DNA of 13,524 nt from Bacillota bacterium (GCA_029219125.1 JAQXSU010000244.1:1-13524); one strand, 5' to 3'. Shown: positions 1-8,144, numbered from the stretch's first letter. The notes: generated by a model from the sequence alone, not told the origin. Numbers and translations are program-made.

Positions 1-2175
1 GCTGCGGCCTCTGGCCGCAATTTCTGCCGGCGTCATCGTCCTTCCGGCCTGCTGTACCTGCTGCATACGAGACGAAGGCTGGATGGATATATTTTGCGAA
101 GTCGGTCCGGCCTGACCCGACTGATTGGTCTGGCTGCCGAACGGCCGATATGCCGGCTGTGCGAATCCGTCCGGCGATCCGGTGGACACGCCCAGGTGGT
201 TGTCCGTACGACGTCCCGGCTCATAGACCGCATCGCCAATTAACAATTTCTTATCCAGTTCCCGCAGGAAGGTGGATTCCCGGGTGGCATCGCCCTTGCC
301 GTACATGACACGGTAAGCTGCGCTGGTCAGATACAGCTTTTCCTTGGCGCGGGTGATACCCACATAGCAGAGCCGCCGTTCCTCTTCCATGCCGTCTTCG
401 CTGTCAAAGGCACGGTAACCCGGAAACAGCCCGTCTTCCATGCCCGGCATGAACACCACCGGGAATTCCAGTCCCTTGGCACTGTGCATGGTCATCATGG
501 TCACCTTGCCGGCTTCCTCGTCATATTTGTCTGCGTCGCCGTCGGTGGCCACCTTCTCCAGGAATTCTTCCAGGGTGGCTTCCTCACCGGCTTCCGCCTT
601 ATCCTTCTCAAAATCGTAGATAAACGATTTAAAGTCCATCAGGTTCTCGATGCGACCCTCTGCCTCCACCGTGTTGGTATCCTCCAGGGCTTTCAGGTAT
701 CCGGTCTTCACCATCAGGTTATCGTAGATGTCCGATACCCGCAGGTTCTGCCGCTCCTCCTGACACAGGCGGATGATATCCACCATTTCTTTGACCGACT
801 TTCCTGCCTTCGTCGGCAGGCTGTAAATCACTTCATCCATGCATAAAGCATCGAAGAGAGACAGGCCGTTCACCTTGGCGATACCCTCCAGTTTGGCCAT
901 GGTGGTCGGTCCCACACCCCGTTTCGGCTCATTGATGACCCGCTTCAGCGCCAGATCGTCGGAAGGATTGACCACCAGCCGCATGTAGCAGATCATATCC
1001 TTGGTTTCCTTCCGCTCATAGAAGCTGAAGCCCGATAAAATCTGATACGGAATGCGCCGGGCCTTCAGGGCATCTTCAAACAGTCGGGACTGGGCATTGG
1101 TCCGGTACAGAATGGCAAAATCGTTATATCCCTCATCGGACAGGCTCCCGCCGCTTCGCTGCTGCTCCAGGTTATAGATCTCCTGGGCGACATAACGTGC
1201 TTCCTCCCGGTCGCTTTCCGCATGGTAGTACGTGATCTTCTCTCCATCTTCCCTTGTGGTCCATAGCTTCTTTTCCTTCCGGCTGTGATTGTTCCGGATT
1301 ACCGAATGGGCCGCTGCCAGAATATTTCCGTAGGACCGGTAATTCTGCTCAAGCTTGATGACCTTCGCCTGGGGAAAATCCCGCTCAAAACCCAGAATGT
1401 TGCTGATGTCCGCACCCCGCCACTGGTAGATGCACTGGTCATCGTCACCCACCACACACAGGTTTTTATGTCCGGATGCCAGCATTTTTATAATCTCATA
1501 CTGGATATGGTTCGTATCCTGGTACTCGTCTACCATGATGTACTGAAACCTCTGCTGATAGTCCTTCAACACAGACTTGTCCCACTGCAGCACATGAAGT
1601 GCATTTACCAGCAGGTCGTCGAAGTCCATGGCATTGTTTGCCCGAAGCTGCTTCTGATACTCCCCGTAGATCAGTGCAATCTTCTTCGCCTTGGGATTGC
1701 CGCCGTTCAGCTCCATGTACTCCTCCGGAGAGATGTCAGCCTCCTTCTGCTTGCTGATGATGGAGGAAACGTAGGCCTGCGGGTATTCCTTCGTATCCAG
1801 GTTCATCTCCTTCAGAATATTCTTGATGATAGTTTTCTGATCCACCGTGTCATAGACCACGAAGTTCTTTTCGTAGCCCGCCACGTCATAATGTTCCCGG
1901 AGAATCCGCAGACTCATGGCGTGGAAGGTGAGAATCCACATGTAGCTCACCTGTCCCACCAGCTTCTCAACCCGCTCCCGCATCTCTCCGGCTGCCTTAT
2001 TGGTGAAGGTAACCGCCAGAATATTGTACGGGCTGACCCCCTGCTCAATGAGATAAGCGATACGGCTGGTCATGGTGCTGGTCTTTCCGGAACCGGCACC
2101 GGCCAGAATGAGAAGCGGCCCCTCCACATGGGTCGCCGCCTCCAGCTGCTGTTTATTTAAATGTGATAAATCCAT
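1..2175 (-). CDS. pcrA: ATP-dependent 3'-5' DNA helicase PcrA/UvrD (3' end cut off)
   Basis: Superfamily 1A DNA helicase that unwinds or translocates on single-stranded DNA during repair, replication restart and conflict with transcription. The frame is open from ATG 2175 to the window edge, giving 725 residues with no stop; PcrA proteins are usually about 720-770 residues, so only the tail is missing. Visible motifs: Walker A GAGSGKT (26-32), motif Ia TFTNKAAGEMRERV, Walker B VDEYQDT with D216 and E217, motif III DDDQCIYQWRGAD, motif IV LEQNYRS, motif V TMHSAKGLEFPVVF, and motif VI YVGITRAK around 606-611. After about residue 640 the sequence becomes a Q/S/G/P-rich linker. The C-terminal RNA-polymerase-binding Tudor-like module known in PcrA would lie beyond the window. 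GGGAG sits about 8 nt upstream of the ATG. The gene starts 30 bp after the methyltransferase gene on the same strand and probably shares its transcript. Assignment is very secure; the choice of pcrA over uvrD rests on the Gram-positive context. Confidence 0.96.
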   Translation of the reverse strand, partial: MDLSHLNKQQLEAATHVEGPLLILAGAGSGKTSTMTSRIAYLIEQGVSPYNILAVTFTNKAAGEMRERVEKLVGQVSYMWILTFHAMSLRILREHYDVAGYEKNFVVYDTVDQKTIIKNILKEMNLDTKEYPQAYVSSIISKQKEADISPEEYMELNGGNPKAKKIALIYGEYQKQLRANNAMDFDDLLVNALHVLQWDKSVLKDYQQRFQYIMVDEYQDTNHIQYEIIKMLASGHKNLCVVGDDDQCIYQWRGADISNILGFERDFPQAKVIKLEQNYRSYGNILAAAHSVIRNNHSRKEKKLWTTREDGEKITYYHAESDREEARYVAQEIYNLEQQRSGGSLSDEGYNDFAILYRTNAQSRLFEDALKARRIPYQILSGFSFYERKETKDMICYMRLVVNPSDDLALKRVINEPKRGVGPTTMAKLEGIAKVNGLSLFDALCMDEVIYSLPTKAGKSVKEMVDIIRLCQEERQNLRVSDIYDNLMVKTGYLKALEDTNTVEAEGRIENLMDFKSFIYDFEKDKAEAGEEATLEEFLEKVATDGDADKYDEEAGKVTMMTMHSAKGLEFPVVFMPGMEDGLFPGYRAFDSEDGMEEERRLCYVGITRAKEKLYLTSAAYRVMYGKGDATRESTFLRELDKKLLIGDAVYEPGRRTDNHLGVSTGSPDGFAQPAYRPFGSQTNQSGQAGPTSQNISIQPSSRMQQVQQAGRTMTPAEIAARGRS

Positions 2176-2205
2176 AAATCGTCTCCCTTGTTTTCTATGT
2201 CAAAA

Positions 2206-4242
2206 CTACATAATCGCCAGAATGACCTGCCATCCCGCCAGAACCAGACCCAGAACCGTCAGGAAGCTGGCCATTCGGTTGGTGCTGGTCTGATATAACA
2301 GATCCAGCTCCGACTCCAGCAGTTCCAGCAGGTATTTGATTTTTTCAATGAGCGGGTCAATCTGCTGGCTGATGAGAAGCACACGCTCCAGTTCCCCGAT
2401 TTCAGAGATCGACAGATTCTCCACACGGTTCAGGGTGGTGATCAGCTCTCCTCTGTAGGCTTTGATTTTCCGAATCTCCTCGCGAAGCTTGTTTCCCTGT
2501 CCTCCGCTGTAGTAGTTGGCCTGCCTCCGCAGAATCCGGTTACAGATGGTCTTGATGACCATAACCAGTTCTGCAGAGAACAGGATGCCGTGATTCATGC
2601 CGGCAATCTCACTGTCCATGGAAAAATAGGGATTCATCTCTCCGTAATATGTATGATCAAAATCCATCCGCCCGGCTCTGTAATGTTCCGCACGGCTGCT
2701 GTCTGCCAGGTTGAGAACCACCGTATTGGCGCCAAAGGAAATCAGCCGCACGAAATCCCGGCTGCCCCACTGATTTATCAGTCGATCCGCAGCCAGGTGC
2801 TCCGGCACATGACGCCATCCCTCATCCCCGGTCATGAGGCCGTAAATCAGCGTTTTTTCCTTATCCAGAATGTCCTCCAGCCGTGTATACTGGTCAAACT
2901 GCCGAATCTCCAGCAGGTAAGTTTCTGCCACATCGGTTAATTTCCGGTTCAGGCTGCTGCTGACCTCCTGAAAGATTTCCCGGACGGAAATCATACGGCC
3001 ATCCTGATTGTGCAGCTTCGCCCCATTTCCCTGCACATGCCGGAAATAGACGAAATCATCCGGTGAAGCATTCTTCACACTGAGGCAAACGCAGACCTGC
3101 ACCGTATCCGATTCCGGAAACACAGTCATAAAAACAGAAGATGACCGGACATCAAACGCCTTCTTCCGCACTCCGGCAGAGGATCTTGTCTCCAGCCCGA
3201 AGGACAGCTGGTAGTTTTTCAGCAGAACCCGAAAACAGTGGAAAGGCAGGCCGCCGCCATGAAGAAAGTCCTGTCCGATTTTCAACTGCTGAAAAAGAGG
3301 CTCCTGCTTCGCCTCCGGATCGTCATCAAAAACAGCGTCAGGAAAGGTCTTTCGGATGGAACTGCGCAGTTCCTGTTCGTCATCGGTGCGCAGGCCCGTT
3401 TCCTCATCAAAAATGCTGAAACTGAAGTGGTAGTTGATATTTCCATCCATCACACGCTGCCTGGGCTTCCGGAAGAGGTACATGGCATCCCGGGCTCCTG
3501 CTCCATCTCCGGACAAATTTGCTTCCACATCCTCTTCAGCGCTGTGATGGCTCTGGTAATGATATCTGGAGCTCAGAAGCAGCTCCAGTCCTGCATTTTC
3601 TGCAAGAGTGCACAGACTTCCCGGAGAAAACATGCGTACCGGCAGCATTCCTTCGCAGCCGAACAGGCTGTCGAATTCTTCCCTGCTTATATACTGTGAC
3701 CAGCGCTGTCCATTCTTCCAGCCTTCCCCGGAGAACTGGTCCTCCCCGCAGTCTGTATAGGTGGTAGTCAGAATCAGCAGTCCTTCCGGCCGCAATTTCT
3801 CTGCCATGGTCTTCATCAAGTCTTCCGCCATCCGGCAGGTGATGTGCTGCATCACATGGCTGGACAGTATTATGTCGAATTGCTTGTCCTCCGGAAGCAC
3901 CGACGCATCTCCGTTTATGACATGCACCGGGATTCCTGCTTCACCGGCCACACGGCGACCTTCTTTTTCTGCCCCGGCAAACCGCCCCGGGTCAGGCTCC
4001 GCACCGGTAATTTCATCGGCAATTCCGACAAATGTTTGAAACAGGCGTCCCGTGCCGCAGCCCAGGTCCAGCACCTGCACCTTCTGTCCTGCGTTTCTTC
4101 TTGCGGCAGCCAGAGGCTTTGCCTCTTCCAATGCCTGTCCCAATACCAGTTCCTCGCTCTTCCCCCAGTATTCCCCGTCGAACCCGGTTTCAATCATTTC
4201 ACAGGTCAGCCGGTCATTTTCATCCGGATATATATATGTCAT
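2206..4242 (-). CDS. SAM-dependent methyltransferase fused to an unrecognised C-terminal domain with a membrane anchor
   Basis: 678 residues. The start ATG at 4242 has a strong GAGGAGG site 6 nt upstream. Residues 1 to about 260 are a class I (Rossmann-like) methyltransferase: motif I LDLGCGTG (58-65), acidic residue E82 at the end of strand 2, GDA (111-113), and FDIILSSHVMQHI (122-134), followed by a KLRPEGLLILTT strand. Residues from about 268 to 655 match no family I recognise. They include a mixed region starting NINYHFSFSIFDEE, then a long helical, leucine-rich stretch likely to be coiled coil (about 560-655). The chain ends in one hydrophobic helix (about 658-677). The layout of a soluble domain, a long helix and a terminal membrane segment recalls CorA-like or RMND1-type proteins, but I see no GMN motif and make no such claim. 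Substrate unknown. It has its own promoter, sits downstream of the glnN terminator, and is followed by pcrA after 30 bp. Confidence 0.85.
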   Translation of the reverse strand: MTYIYPDENDRLTCEMIETGFDGEYWGKSEELVLGQALEEAKPLAAARRNAGQKVQVLDLGCGTGRLFQTFVGIADEITGAEPDPGRFAGAEKEGRRVAGEAGIPVHVINGDASVLPEDKQFDIILSSHVMQHITCRMAEDLMKTMAEKLRPEGLLILTTTYTDCGEDQFSGEGWKNGQRWSQYISREEFDSLFGCEGMLPVRMFSPGSLCTLAENAGLELLLSSRYHYQSHHSAEEDVEANLSGDGAGARDAMYLFRKPRQRVMDGNINYHFSFSIFDEETGLRTDDEQELRSSIRKTFPDAVFDDDPEAKQEPLFQQLKIGQDFLHGGGLPFHCFRVLLKNYQLSFGLETRSSAGVRKKAFDVRSSSVFMTVFPESDTVQVCVCLSVKNASPDDFVYFRHVQGNGAKLHNQDGRMISVREIFQEVSSSLNRKLTDVAETYLLEIRQFDQYTRLEDILDKEKTLIYGLMTGDEGWRHVPEHLAADRLINQWGSRDFVRLISFGANTVVLNLADSSRAEHYRAGRMDFDHTYYGEMNPYFSMDSEIAGMNHGILFSAELVMVIKTICNRILRRQANYYSGGQGNKLREEIRKIKAYRGELITTLNRVENLSISEIGELERVLLISQQIDPLIEKIKYLLELLESELDLLYQTSTNRMASFLTVLGLVLAGWQVILAIM

Positions 4243-4278
4243 GGCGTCCTCCTCATCTGTGTCTTTTCCGTAATTTTT

Positions 4279-4305
4279 AGTATATCATATTTCCACGCTT
4301 TTCAA
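4279..4305 (-). promoter_or_regulatory. Predicted promoter of the methyltransferase-pcrA unit
   Basis: On the minus strand, -35 TTGAAA (4305-4300) and -10 TATACT (4284-4279) are separated by 15 bp. The short spacer is offset by an extended -10 (TG one base before TATACT). It lies 37 bp upstream of the methyltransferase ATG and downstream of the glnN terminator, as expected for a separate transcription unit. Confidence 0.6.
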
Positions 4306-4330
4306 AACACATTTTCCCCCTTTCGCCCAA

Positions 4331-4379
4331 AGAAAAACCGGCCTCCTTCCCCCACATGGCGAGAGGGAAAGACGCCGGT
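4331..4379 (-). terminator. Intrinsic terminator of glnN
   Basis: Read on the minus strand, ACCGGC (4379-4374) pairs with GCCGGT (4342-4337). The stem continues inward with mismatches through TTTCCC/GGGGAA-type pairing, and it is followed directly by TTTTTCTTT. It lies about 100 nt after the glnN stop and before the methyltransferase promoter, so it separates the two transcription units. Confidence 0.8.
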
Positions 4380-4380
4380 C

Positions 4381-4467
4381 ATTCCTTTGAAAGGAATTTA
4401 GGTATAGTATATAGGTTAAAAGTAGGAGCTGGAGTGCTTATTGATATTTCTCTGCCGGTCTGGCAGA
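4381..4467. repeat. Two small inverted repeats in the glnN 3' UTR
   Basis: ATTCCTTTGAAAGGAAT (4381-4397) is an 8-bp inverted repeat around one central base, next to the terminator stem. TCTGCC (4451-4456) and GGCAGA (4462-4467) form a 6-bp hairpin just after the glnN stop. Neither is followed by a U-run of its own. They may fold the 3' end of the glnN mRNA; no function is shown. Confidence 0.4.
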
Positions 4468-4474
4468 TGCCCGC

Positions 4475-6568
4475 CTACCGGATGCCGAACAGCAGGTGAC
4501 CGTAGGAAGGATATGGCCAGTATGCCTTGGAGGTAATGGTCTCCAGTTCGTCGATGGATTCCCGCAGCTTGTTCATGGCTGCGAACACGCCATCGTGATA
4601 ATAGGTTCCCTGTTTGGTGATATCCTCGATACCGGCTGCTTCTTCCAGTGTATCTTCCAGGGCATGGGTGCCGTAGAATGCATCTGCCAGCAGCTTGTCC
4701 ACATGTTCCAGCGCTGCTGCTTCGTAGGTGGTATCTGCGCCGACTGCCTTCTTGGTCTGCAGCGCATCTGCCAGCTCATGACTGAATGCGCTGACGGCAG
4801 GCAAAATCTCCTTCTTTACCATCTCGGCCATGGTCAGAGCTTCGATGTTGATGACCTTGCAGTAACCCTCCATGAGGATTTCGTAGCGGGATTCCATCTC
4901 TTCCTTCGAGAACACGCCGTGCTCGGTGAACAGCTTAATGTTCTTTTCGTGGAGGAAGTACGGCAGGCATTCCGGTGTGGACTTCAGGTTCAGCAGACCG
5001 CGTTTATCTGCCTCGGTTACCCAGCTTTCGTCATAGCCGTTGCCGTTGAAGATGATTCTCTTGTGTTCTTTGATGGTCTTTTTGATCAGCTGGCTGAGAG
5101 CCGTCTCAAAATCTGCCTTCCCTTCCAGTTCGTCGGCGAACTGCTTCAGTTCCTCGGCAACGATGGTATTCAGTACCACATTTGGTCCCGAAATGGACAG
5201 TGATGAGCCCAGCATACGGAATTCAAATTTGTTACCTGTAAAAGCGAATGGGGAAGTTCTGTTTCTATCTGTAGTGTCCTTCGGGAATTTTGGCAGGATG
5301 TGAACACCGATCTTCATCAGTTCTTTTTCTTTCCCGCCATAAGGAGTATCTGTTTCGATAGCCTTTAAAATTCCTGCGAGCTCATCACCTGTGAAAATGG
5401 ATACGATTGCAGGCGGAGCTTCATTTGCTCCCAGCCTGTGATCGTTTCCTGCGGATGCCACTGAAATTCTCAGCAGATCCTGATATTCGTCCACGGCCTT
5501 AATGATGGCACAGAGGAAAAGGAGAAACTGTGCGTTTTCATAAGGTGTATCTCCCGGTTCCAGCAGGTTGACGCCGGTATCGGTGGAGATGGACCAGTTG
5601 TTATGCTTGCCGCTGCCGTTCACCCCGGCAAAAGGCTTTTCATGCAGCAGGCAAACCATACCATGCTTTCTTGCGATCTTCTGCATCAGTTCCATGGTCA
5701 GCTGATTGTGATCGGCTGCGATGTTGGTGGTGCTGAAAATCGGTGCCAGCTCATGCTGTGCCGGCGCTACTTCGTTATGCTCCGTCTTGGCCAGGATGCC
5801 CAGCTTCCAGAGTTCCTCATTGAGTTCCTTCATGAAAGCCTGTACCTGCGGCTTGATGACGCCGAAGTAGTGATCTTCCAGTTCCTGACCCTTTGGCGGC
5901 TTGGCACCGAACAGGGTTCTGCCGCTGTAGATCAGATCTTTTCTCCTATCATAAATGTCCTTGTCGATCAGGAAGTATTCCTGTTCCGGACCAACGGTGG
6001 TTCTTACGGATTTTACGTCTTCGTTTCCAAAGAGCTTCAGGACACGCAGAGCCTGCTTGTTGATGGCCTGCATGGAGCGGAGCAGCGGTGTCTTCTTATC
6101 CAGGGCTTCGCCGTTATAGGAGCAGAATGCGGTCGGGATGCACAGCACGCCTTCCTTGATGAATGCGTAGGAAGATGGATCCCATGCCGTATAGCCTCTT
6201 GCTTCAAAGGTGGCACGCAGTCCGCCGGAAGGGAAACTGGATGCATCCGGTTCGCCCTGCACCAGCTCTTTGCCGGAGAATTCCATCATGATCTTTCCTT
6301 CTCCCGTCGGGGAAATGAAACCGTCATGCTTCTCTGCCGTGATGCCGGTCATGGGCTGGAACCAGTGGGTAAAGTGAGTAGCGCCTTTTTCCACGGCCCA
6401 GTCCTTCATGGCATTTGCCACCACGTCAGCGATACCGGCGTCCAGCTTCTTATTATCCTTTATGGTACGCTGTACCTGCTTGTATACGTCTTTCGGTAAT
6501 CTGTCCTTCATGACGGAGTCATCAAATACGTTGCTGCCAAAAATTTCTGTTACTTTCGTTTCACTCAT
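4475..6568 (-). CDS. glnN: Glutamine synthetase type III (GlnN)
   Basis: Makes glutamine from glutamate, ammonium and ATP in the cytosol; type III enzymes are large dodecamers found in Bacteroidetes, clostridia and cyanobacteria. The 697-residue product has the usual family length. Signature blocks are all present: HFTHWFQPMTG (65-75), KHD (80-82), the GEPDASSFPSGGLRATFEAR block beginning at 105, GPEQEYFLID (193-202), NEVAPAQHELAPIF (265-278), HEKPFAGVNGSGKHNNWS (309-326), and NDHRLGANEAPPA further on. I chose ATG 6568 because GAGG lies 8 nt upstream and the sequence from there (MSETKVTEIFG) looks like a normal GSIII start. An in-frame GTG at 6673 would add 35 residues, but it lies inside the leader hairpin and has no ribosome site. 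The gene has its own promoter, a long structured leader and its own terminator, and is divergent from glnA. No catalytic motif looks damaged. Confidence 0.97.
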   Translation of the reverse strand: MSETKVTEIFGSNVFDDSVMKDRLPKDVYKQVQRTIKDNKKLDAGIADVVANAMKDWAVEKGATHFTHWFQPMTGITAEKHDGFISPTGEGKIMMEFSGKELVQGEPDASSFPSGGLRATFEARGYTAWDPSSYAFIKEGVLCIPTAFCSYNGEALDKKTPLLRSMQAINKQALRVLKLFGNEDVKSVRTTVGPEQEYFLIDKDIYDRRKDLIYSGRTLFGAKPPKGQELEDHYFGVIKPQVQAFMKELNEELWKLGILAKTEHNEVAPAQHELAPIFSTTNIAADHNQLTMELMQKIARKHGMVCLLHEKPFAGVNGSGKHNNWSISTDTGVNLLEPGDTPYENAQFLLFLCAIIKAVDEYQDLLRISVASAGNDHRLGANEAPPAIVSIFTGDELAGILKAIETDTPYGGKEKELMKIGVHILPKFPKDTTDRNRTSPFAFTGNKFEFRMLGSSLSISGPNVVLNTIVAEELKQFADELEGKADFETALSQLIKKTIKEHKRIIFNGNGYDESWVTEADKRGLLNLKSTPECLPYFLHEKNIKLFTEHGVFSKEEMESRYEILMEGYCKVINIEALTMAEMVKKEILPAVSAFSHELADALQTKKAVGADTTYEAAALEHVDKLLADAFYGTHALEDTLEEAAGIEDITKQGTYYHDGVFAAMNKLRESIDELETITSKAYWPYPSYGHLLFGIR

Positions 6569-6635
6569 GTCTGTTACCTCGCTTGTTTCCCATTTCGCTC
6601 TGATGTCTTTCTCGTGTTCCAGAAATGCAGGAAAT

Positions 6636-6718
6636 AAAAAAGGCACTGGCTTTGCATGATGCAGACACTTCACCCCGGTTTAAACCGGTCGGTCTGTACT
6701 TCATGCGATGCCATTGCC
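6636..6718 (-). promoter_or_regulatory. Large hairpin with U6 tail in the glnN leader (candidate attenuator)
   Basis: On the minus strand, GGCAATGGC (6718-6710) pairs with GCCAGTGCC (6650-6642): 8 pairs, one A-G mismatch. Inside it GCATGA (6706-6701) pairs with TCATGC (6659-6654), CAGAC (6696-6692) pairs with GTCTG (6666-6662), and CCGG (6688-6685) pairs with CCGG (6678-6675) around a TTTAAA loop. The 3' arm is followed directly by TTTTTT (6641-6636). The structure lies between the glnN promoter and start codon, with about 67 nt left before the ATG, so it could stop transcription before glnN. The internal loops are unusual for a plain terminator and could be protein or ligand contact sites. 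The regulator is unknown; the nearby ANTAR protein is the obvious candidate. Confidence 0.65.
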
Positions 6719-6769
6719 GCTTTCTTTCCATTCTCTGTTTTCTGTCTTGTTTTTTCAAACAATGTAGTC

Positions 6770-6798
6770 ATTATACACTACTGTTTCGTGAATTGCAA
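6770..6798 (-). promoter_or_regulatory. Predicted glnN promoter
   Basis: Minus-strand -35 TTGCAA (6798-6793), 17-bp spacer, and a perfect -10 TATAAT (6775-6770). Transcription would begin near 6762, giving a leader of roughly 195 nt before the glnN ATG. Confidence 0.8.
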
Positions 6799-6836
6799 CA
6801 ACTTTTTTGTGTATTTTTGTGTTTTTTTATTATTTA

Positions 6837-6865
6837 TTGACAAGCTCGTGGATTCATACTAAAAT
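6837..6865 (+). promoter_or_regulatory. Predicted glnA promoter
   Basis: Perfect -35 TTGACA (6837-6842), 17-bp spacer, and -10 TAAAAT (6860-6865). The start would be near 6872, leaving a leader of only about 50 nt with no terminator-like hairpin. This contrasts with the long structured leader of glnN. Confidence 0.8.
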
Positions 6866-6920
6866 ACTACATTATATATCCAGTATAGTTCGTAATCATC
6901 ACAACAGGAGGTTTCGTCCC

Positions 6921-8129
6921 ATGTATTCTTTTGAAGAAGTCATGTCCTTCGTGGAAGAAGAAAATGTAAGCTTTATCCGTCTGGCATTCTGCGATATTCA
7001 CGGAGTCCAGAAAAACATCGCCATCATGCCCGGAGAACTGCGCCGGGCTTTCGATACCGGTATTTCCTTTGATGCCTCTGCCATTGAGGGCTTCGAATCG
7101 GAAGTGACATCCGATCTGCTGCTCTTCCCGGATCCTTCGACCCTGCAGATTTTGCCGTGGCGGCCATCCAGCGGCCGTGTGGTCCGCATGTTCTGTGATA
7201 TCCGCAGGCCGGACGGGTCCCTCTTTGAACGGGACGGACGAAAGATCCTGCGGGATGCTGCCGCAGAAGCGGAAAAGGCAGGCATCCGGTGCAACTTCGG
7301 CACGGAATTCGAATTCTATCTTTTCAAAACCGACGAGGACGGCAATCCGACCCAGACGCCTTACGATAACGCAGGCTATTTTGATATCGCTCCACTGGAC
7401 CGTGGAGAAAACATCCGCCGCGAAATCTGCTTCACCCTGCAGGATATGGGCATCACCCCGGAGGCATCCCATCATGAAGAGGGTCCCGGCCAGCAGGAAA
7501 TCGACTTCCGGTTTGCAGATCCCATGACCACGGCAGATAATGCGACTACCTTTAAGAATGTGGTTACCGCAGTGGCTATGGCAAACGGCGCCTATGCAGA
7601 TTTCTCTCCGAAACCTCTGAAACTGAAAAGCGGCAGCGGCATGCATATCAATATTTCTGTCACCAGTGACGACGGGCGGGATGTGCAGGATTCCTTCATG
7701 GCCGGTATCATGGAACACATTGGAGAAATCACGTTGTTTTTAAACCCTCATGCAGACTCCTACCGCCGTCTGGGGGAAAAGAAGGCTCCCAGCTACATTT
7801 CCTGGTCTCACGGCAACCGGTCCCAGCTGATCCGTATTCCTGCCGCACCGCCGGAGGGACGGCGGTTTGAGCTGCGCTCCCCGGACTCCAATGCCAACCC
7901 TTACCTGGCTTTCGCCGTGCTGATCTATGCCGGTCTGGACGGAGTCCGCAGAAATCTCCTGCTTCCGCCGCCAACCGATGCCAATCTCTTCACGGCATCC
8001 GGCTCTGTGACGGCCGGTCTGGACAGGCTGCCGGCCTCCCTGGAAGAGGCCAGGACGCTGGCCAGGAACAGCAGTTTCCTGAAATCCGTCCTTCCATCCG
8101 ATTTCCTTGCAGCCATGAGTCTGGAATAA
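6921..8129 (+). CDS. glnA: Short type I glutamine synthetase family protein, flap Glu replaced
   Basis: Glutamine synthetase type I fold, 402 residues. ATG 6921 has AGGAGG (6906-6911) 9 nt upstream; longer upstream in-frame starts run through the promoter. Metal, ATP and glutamate residues are present: E129/E131 (GTEFEFYLF), E186 and E193 (EEGPGQQEIDF), H242 (GSGMH), R300 and R305 (NRSQLIRIP), E317 and R319 (FELRSPDSNANPYLAFA). Beta-grasp residues include FDASAIEGF (50-58). Two oddities. The flap reads GEKKAP (285-290), so Lys288 stands where bacterial GSI enzymes have the catalytic flap Glu (YEAP, Glu327 in Salmonella). The protein ends about 25 residues after the LPASLEEA segment, lacking the C-terminal helical thong that holds the two hexamers together in classical GSI. 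Short glnA forms beside ANTAR genes occur in clostridia as far as I recall. It may be a true GS, another gamma-glutamyl ligase or a sensor. Confidence 0.9.
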   Translation: MYSFEEVMSFVEEENVSFIRLAFCDIHGVQKNIAIMPGELRRAFDTGISFDASAIEGFESEVTSDLLLFPDPSTLQILPWRPSSGRVVRMFCDIRRPDGSLFERDGRKILRDAAAEAEKAGIRCNFGTEFEFYLFKTDEDGNPTQTPYDNAGYFDIAPLDRGENIRREICFTLQDMGITPEASHHEEGPGQQEIDFRFADPMTTADNATTFKNVVTAVAMANGAYADFSPKPLKLKSGSGMHINISVTSDDGRDVQDSFMAGIMEHIGEITLFLNPHADSYRRLGEKKAPSYISWSHGNRSQLIRIPAAPPEGRRFELRSPDSNANPYLAFAVLIYAGLDGVRRNLLLPPPTDANLFTASGSVTAGLDRLPASLEEARTLARNSSFLKSVLPSDFLAAMSLE

Positions 8130-8144
8130 ATGAGGTTTCCTGCC

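Larger units (their letters stand above)
6569..6920. other. 352-bp divergent control region between glnN and glnA
   Basis: This stretch has no gene. It holds the glnN promoter, the glnN leader with its hairpin/U-run, and the glnA promoter with a short leader. The two -35 boxes face away from each other and are 38 bp apart, separated by a T-rich tract (about 6801-6836). I found no clear GlnR/TnrA-type operator (TGTNAN7TNACA) by eye. Confidence 0.75.

Noticed and set aside
1..20. TGCGGCC-TCT-GGCCGCA inverted repeat at the window start as a terminator
   Set aside because: It lies inside the pcrA coding frame, has no following U-run, and the helicase frame continues through it.
6569..6673. Upstream in-frame GTG start that would lengthen GlnN by 35 residues
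   Set aside because: No Shine-Dalgarno, it overlaps the leader hairpin, and the added residues are not typical of GlnN; ATG 6568 has a good ribosome site.
6569..6762. Classical ANTAR target (two hairpins with A1/G4 hexaloops) in the glnN leader
   Set aside because: I tested each A-N-N-G-N-N in the leader for flanking stems of at least three pairs and found none; only the large hairpin and a weak TTGTTT/AAACAA stem with a GAAA loop are present.
6569..6920. Glutamine riboswitch or GlnR/TnrA operator
   Set aside because: I could not see the conserved glnA-RNA core or a TGTNAN7TNACA palindrome by eye, so no call is made.
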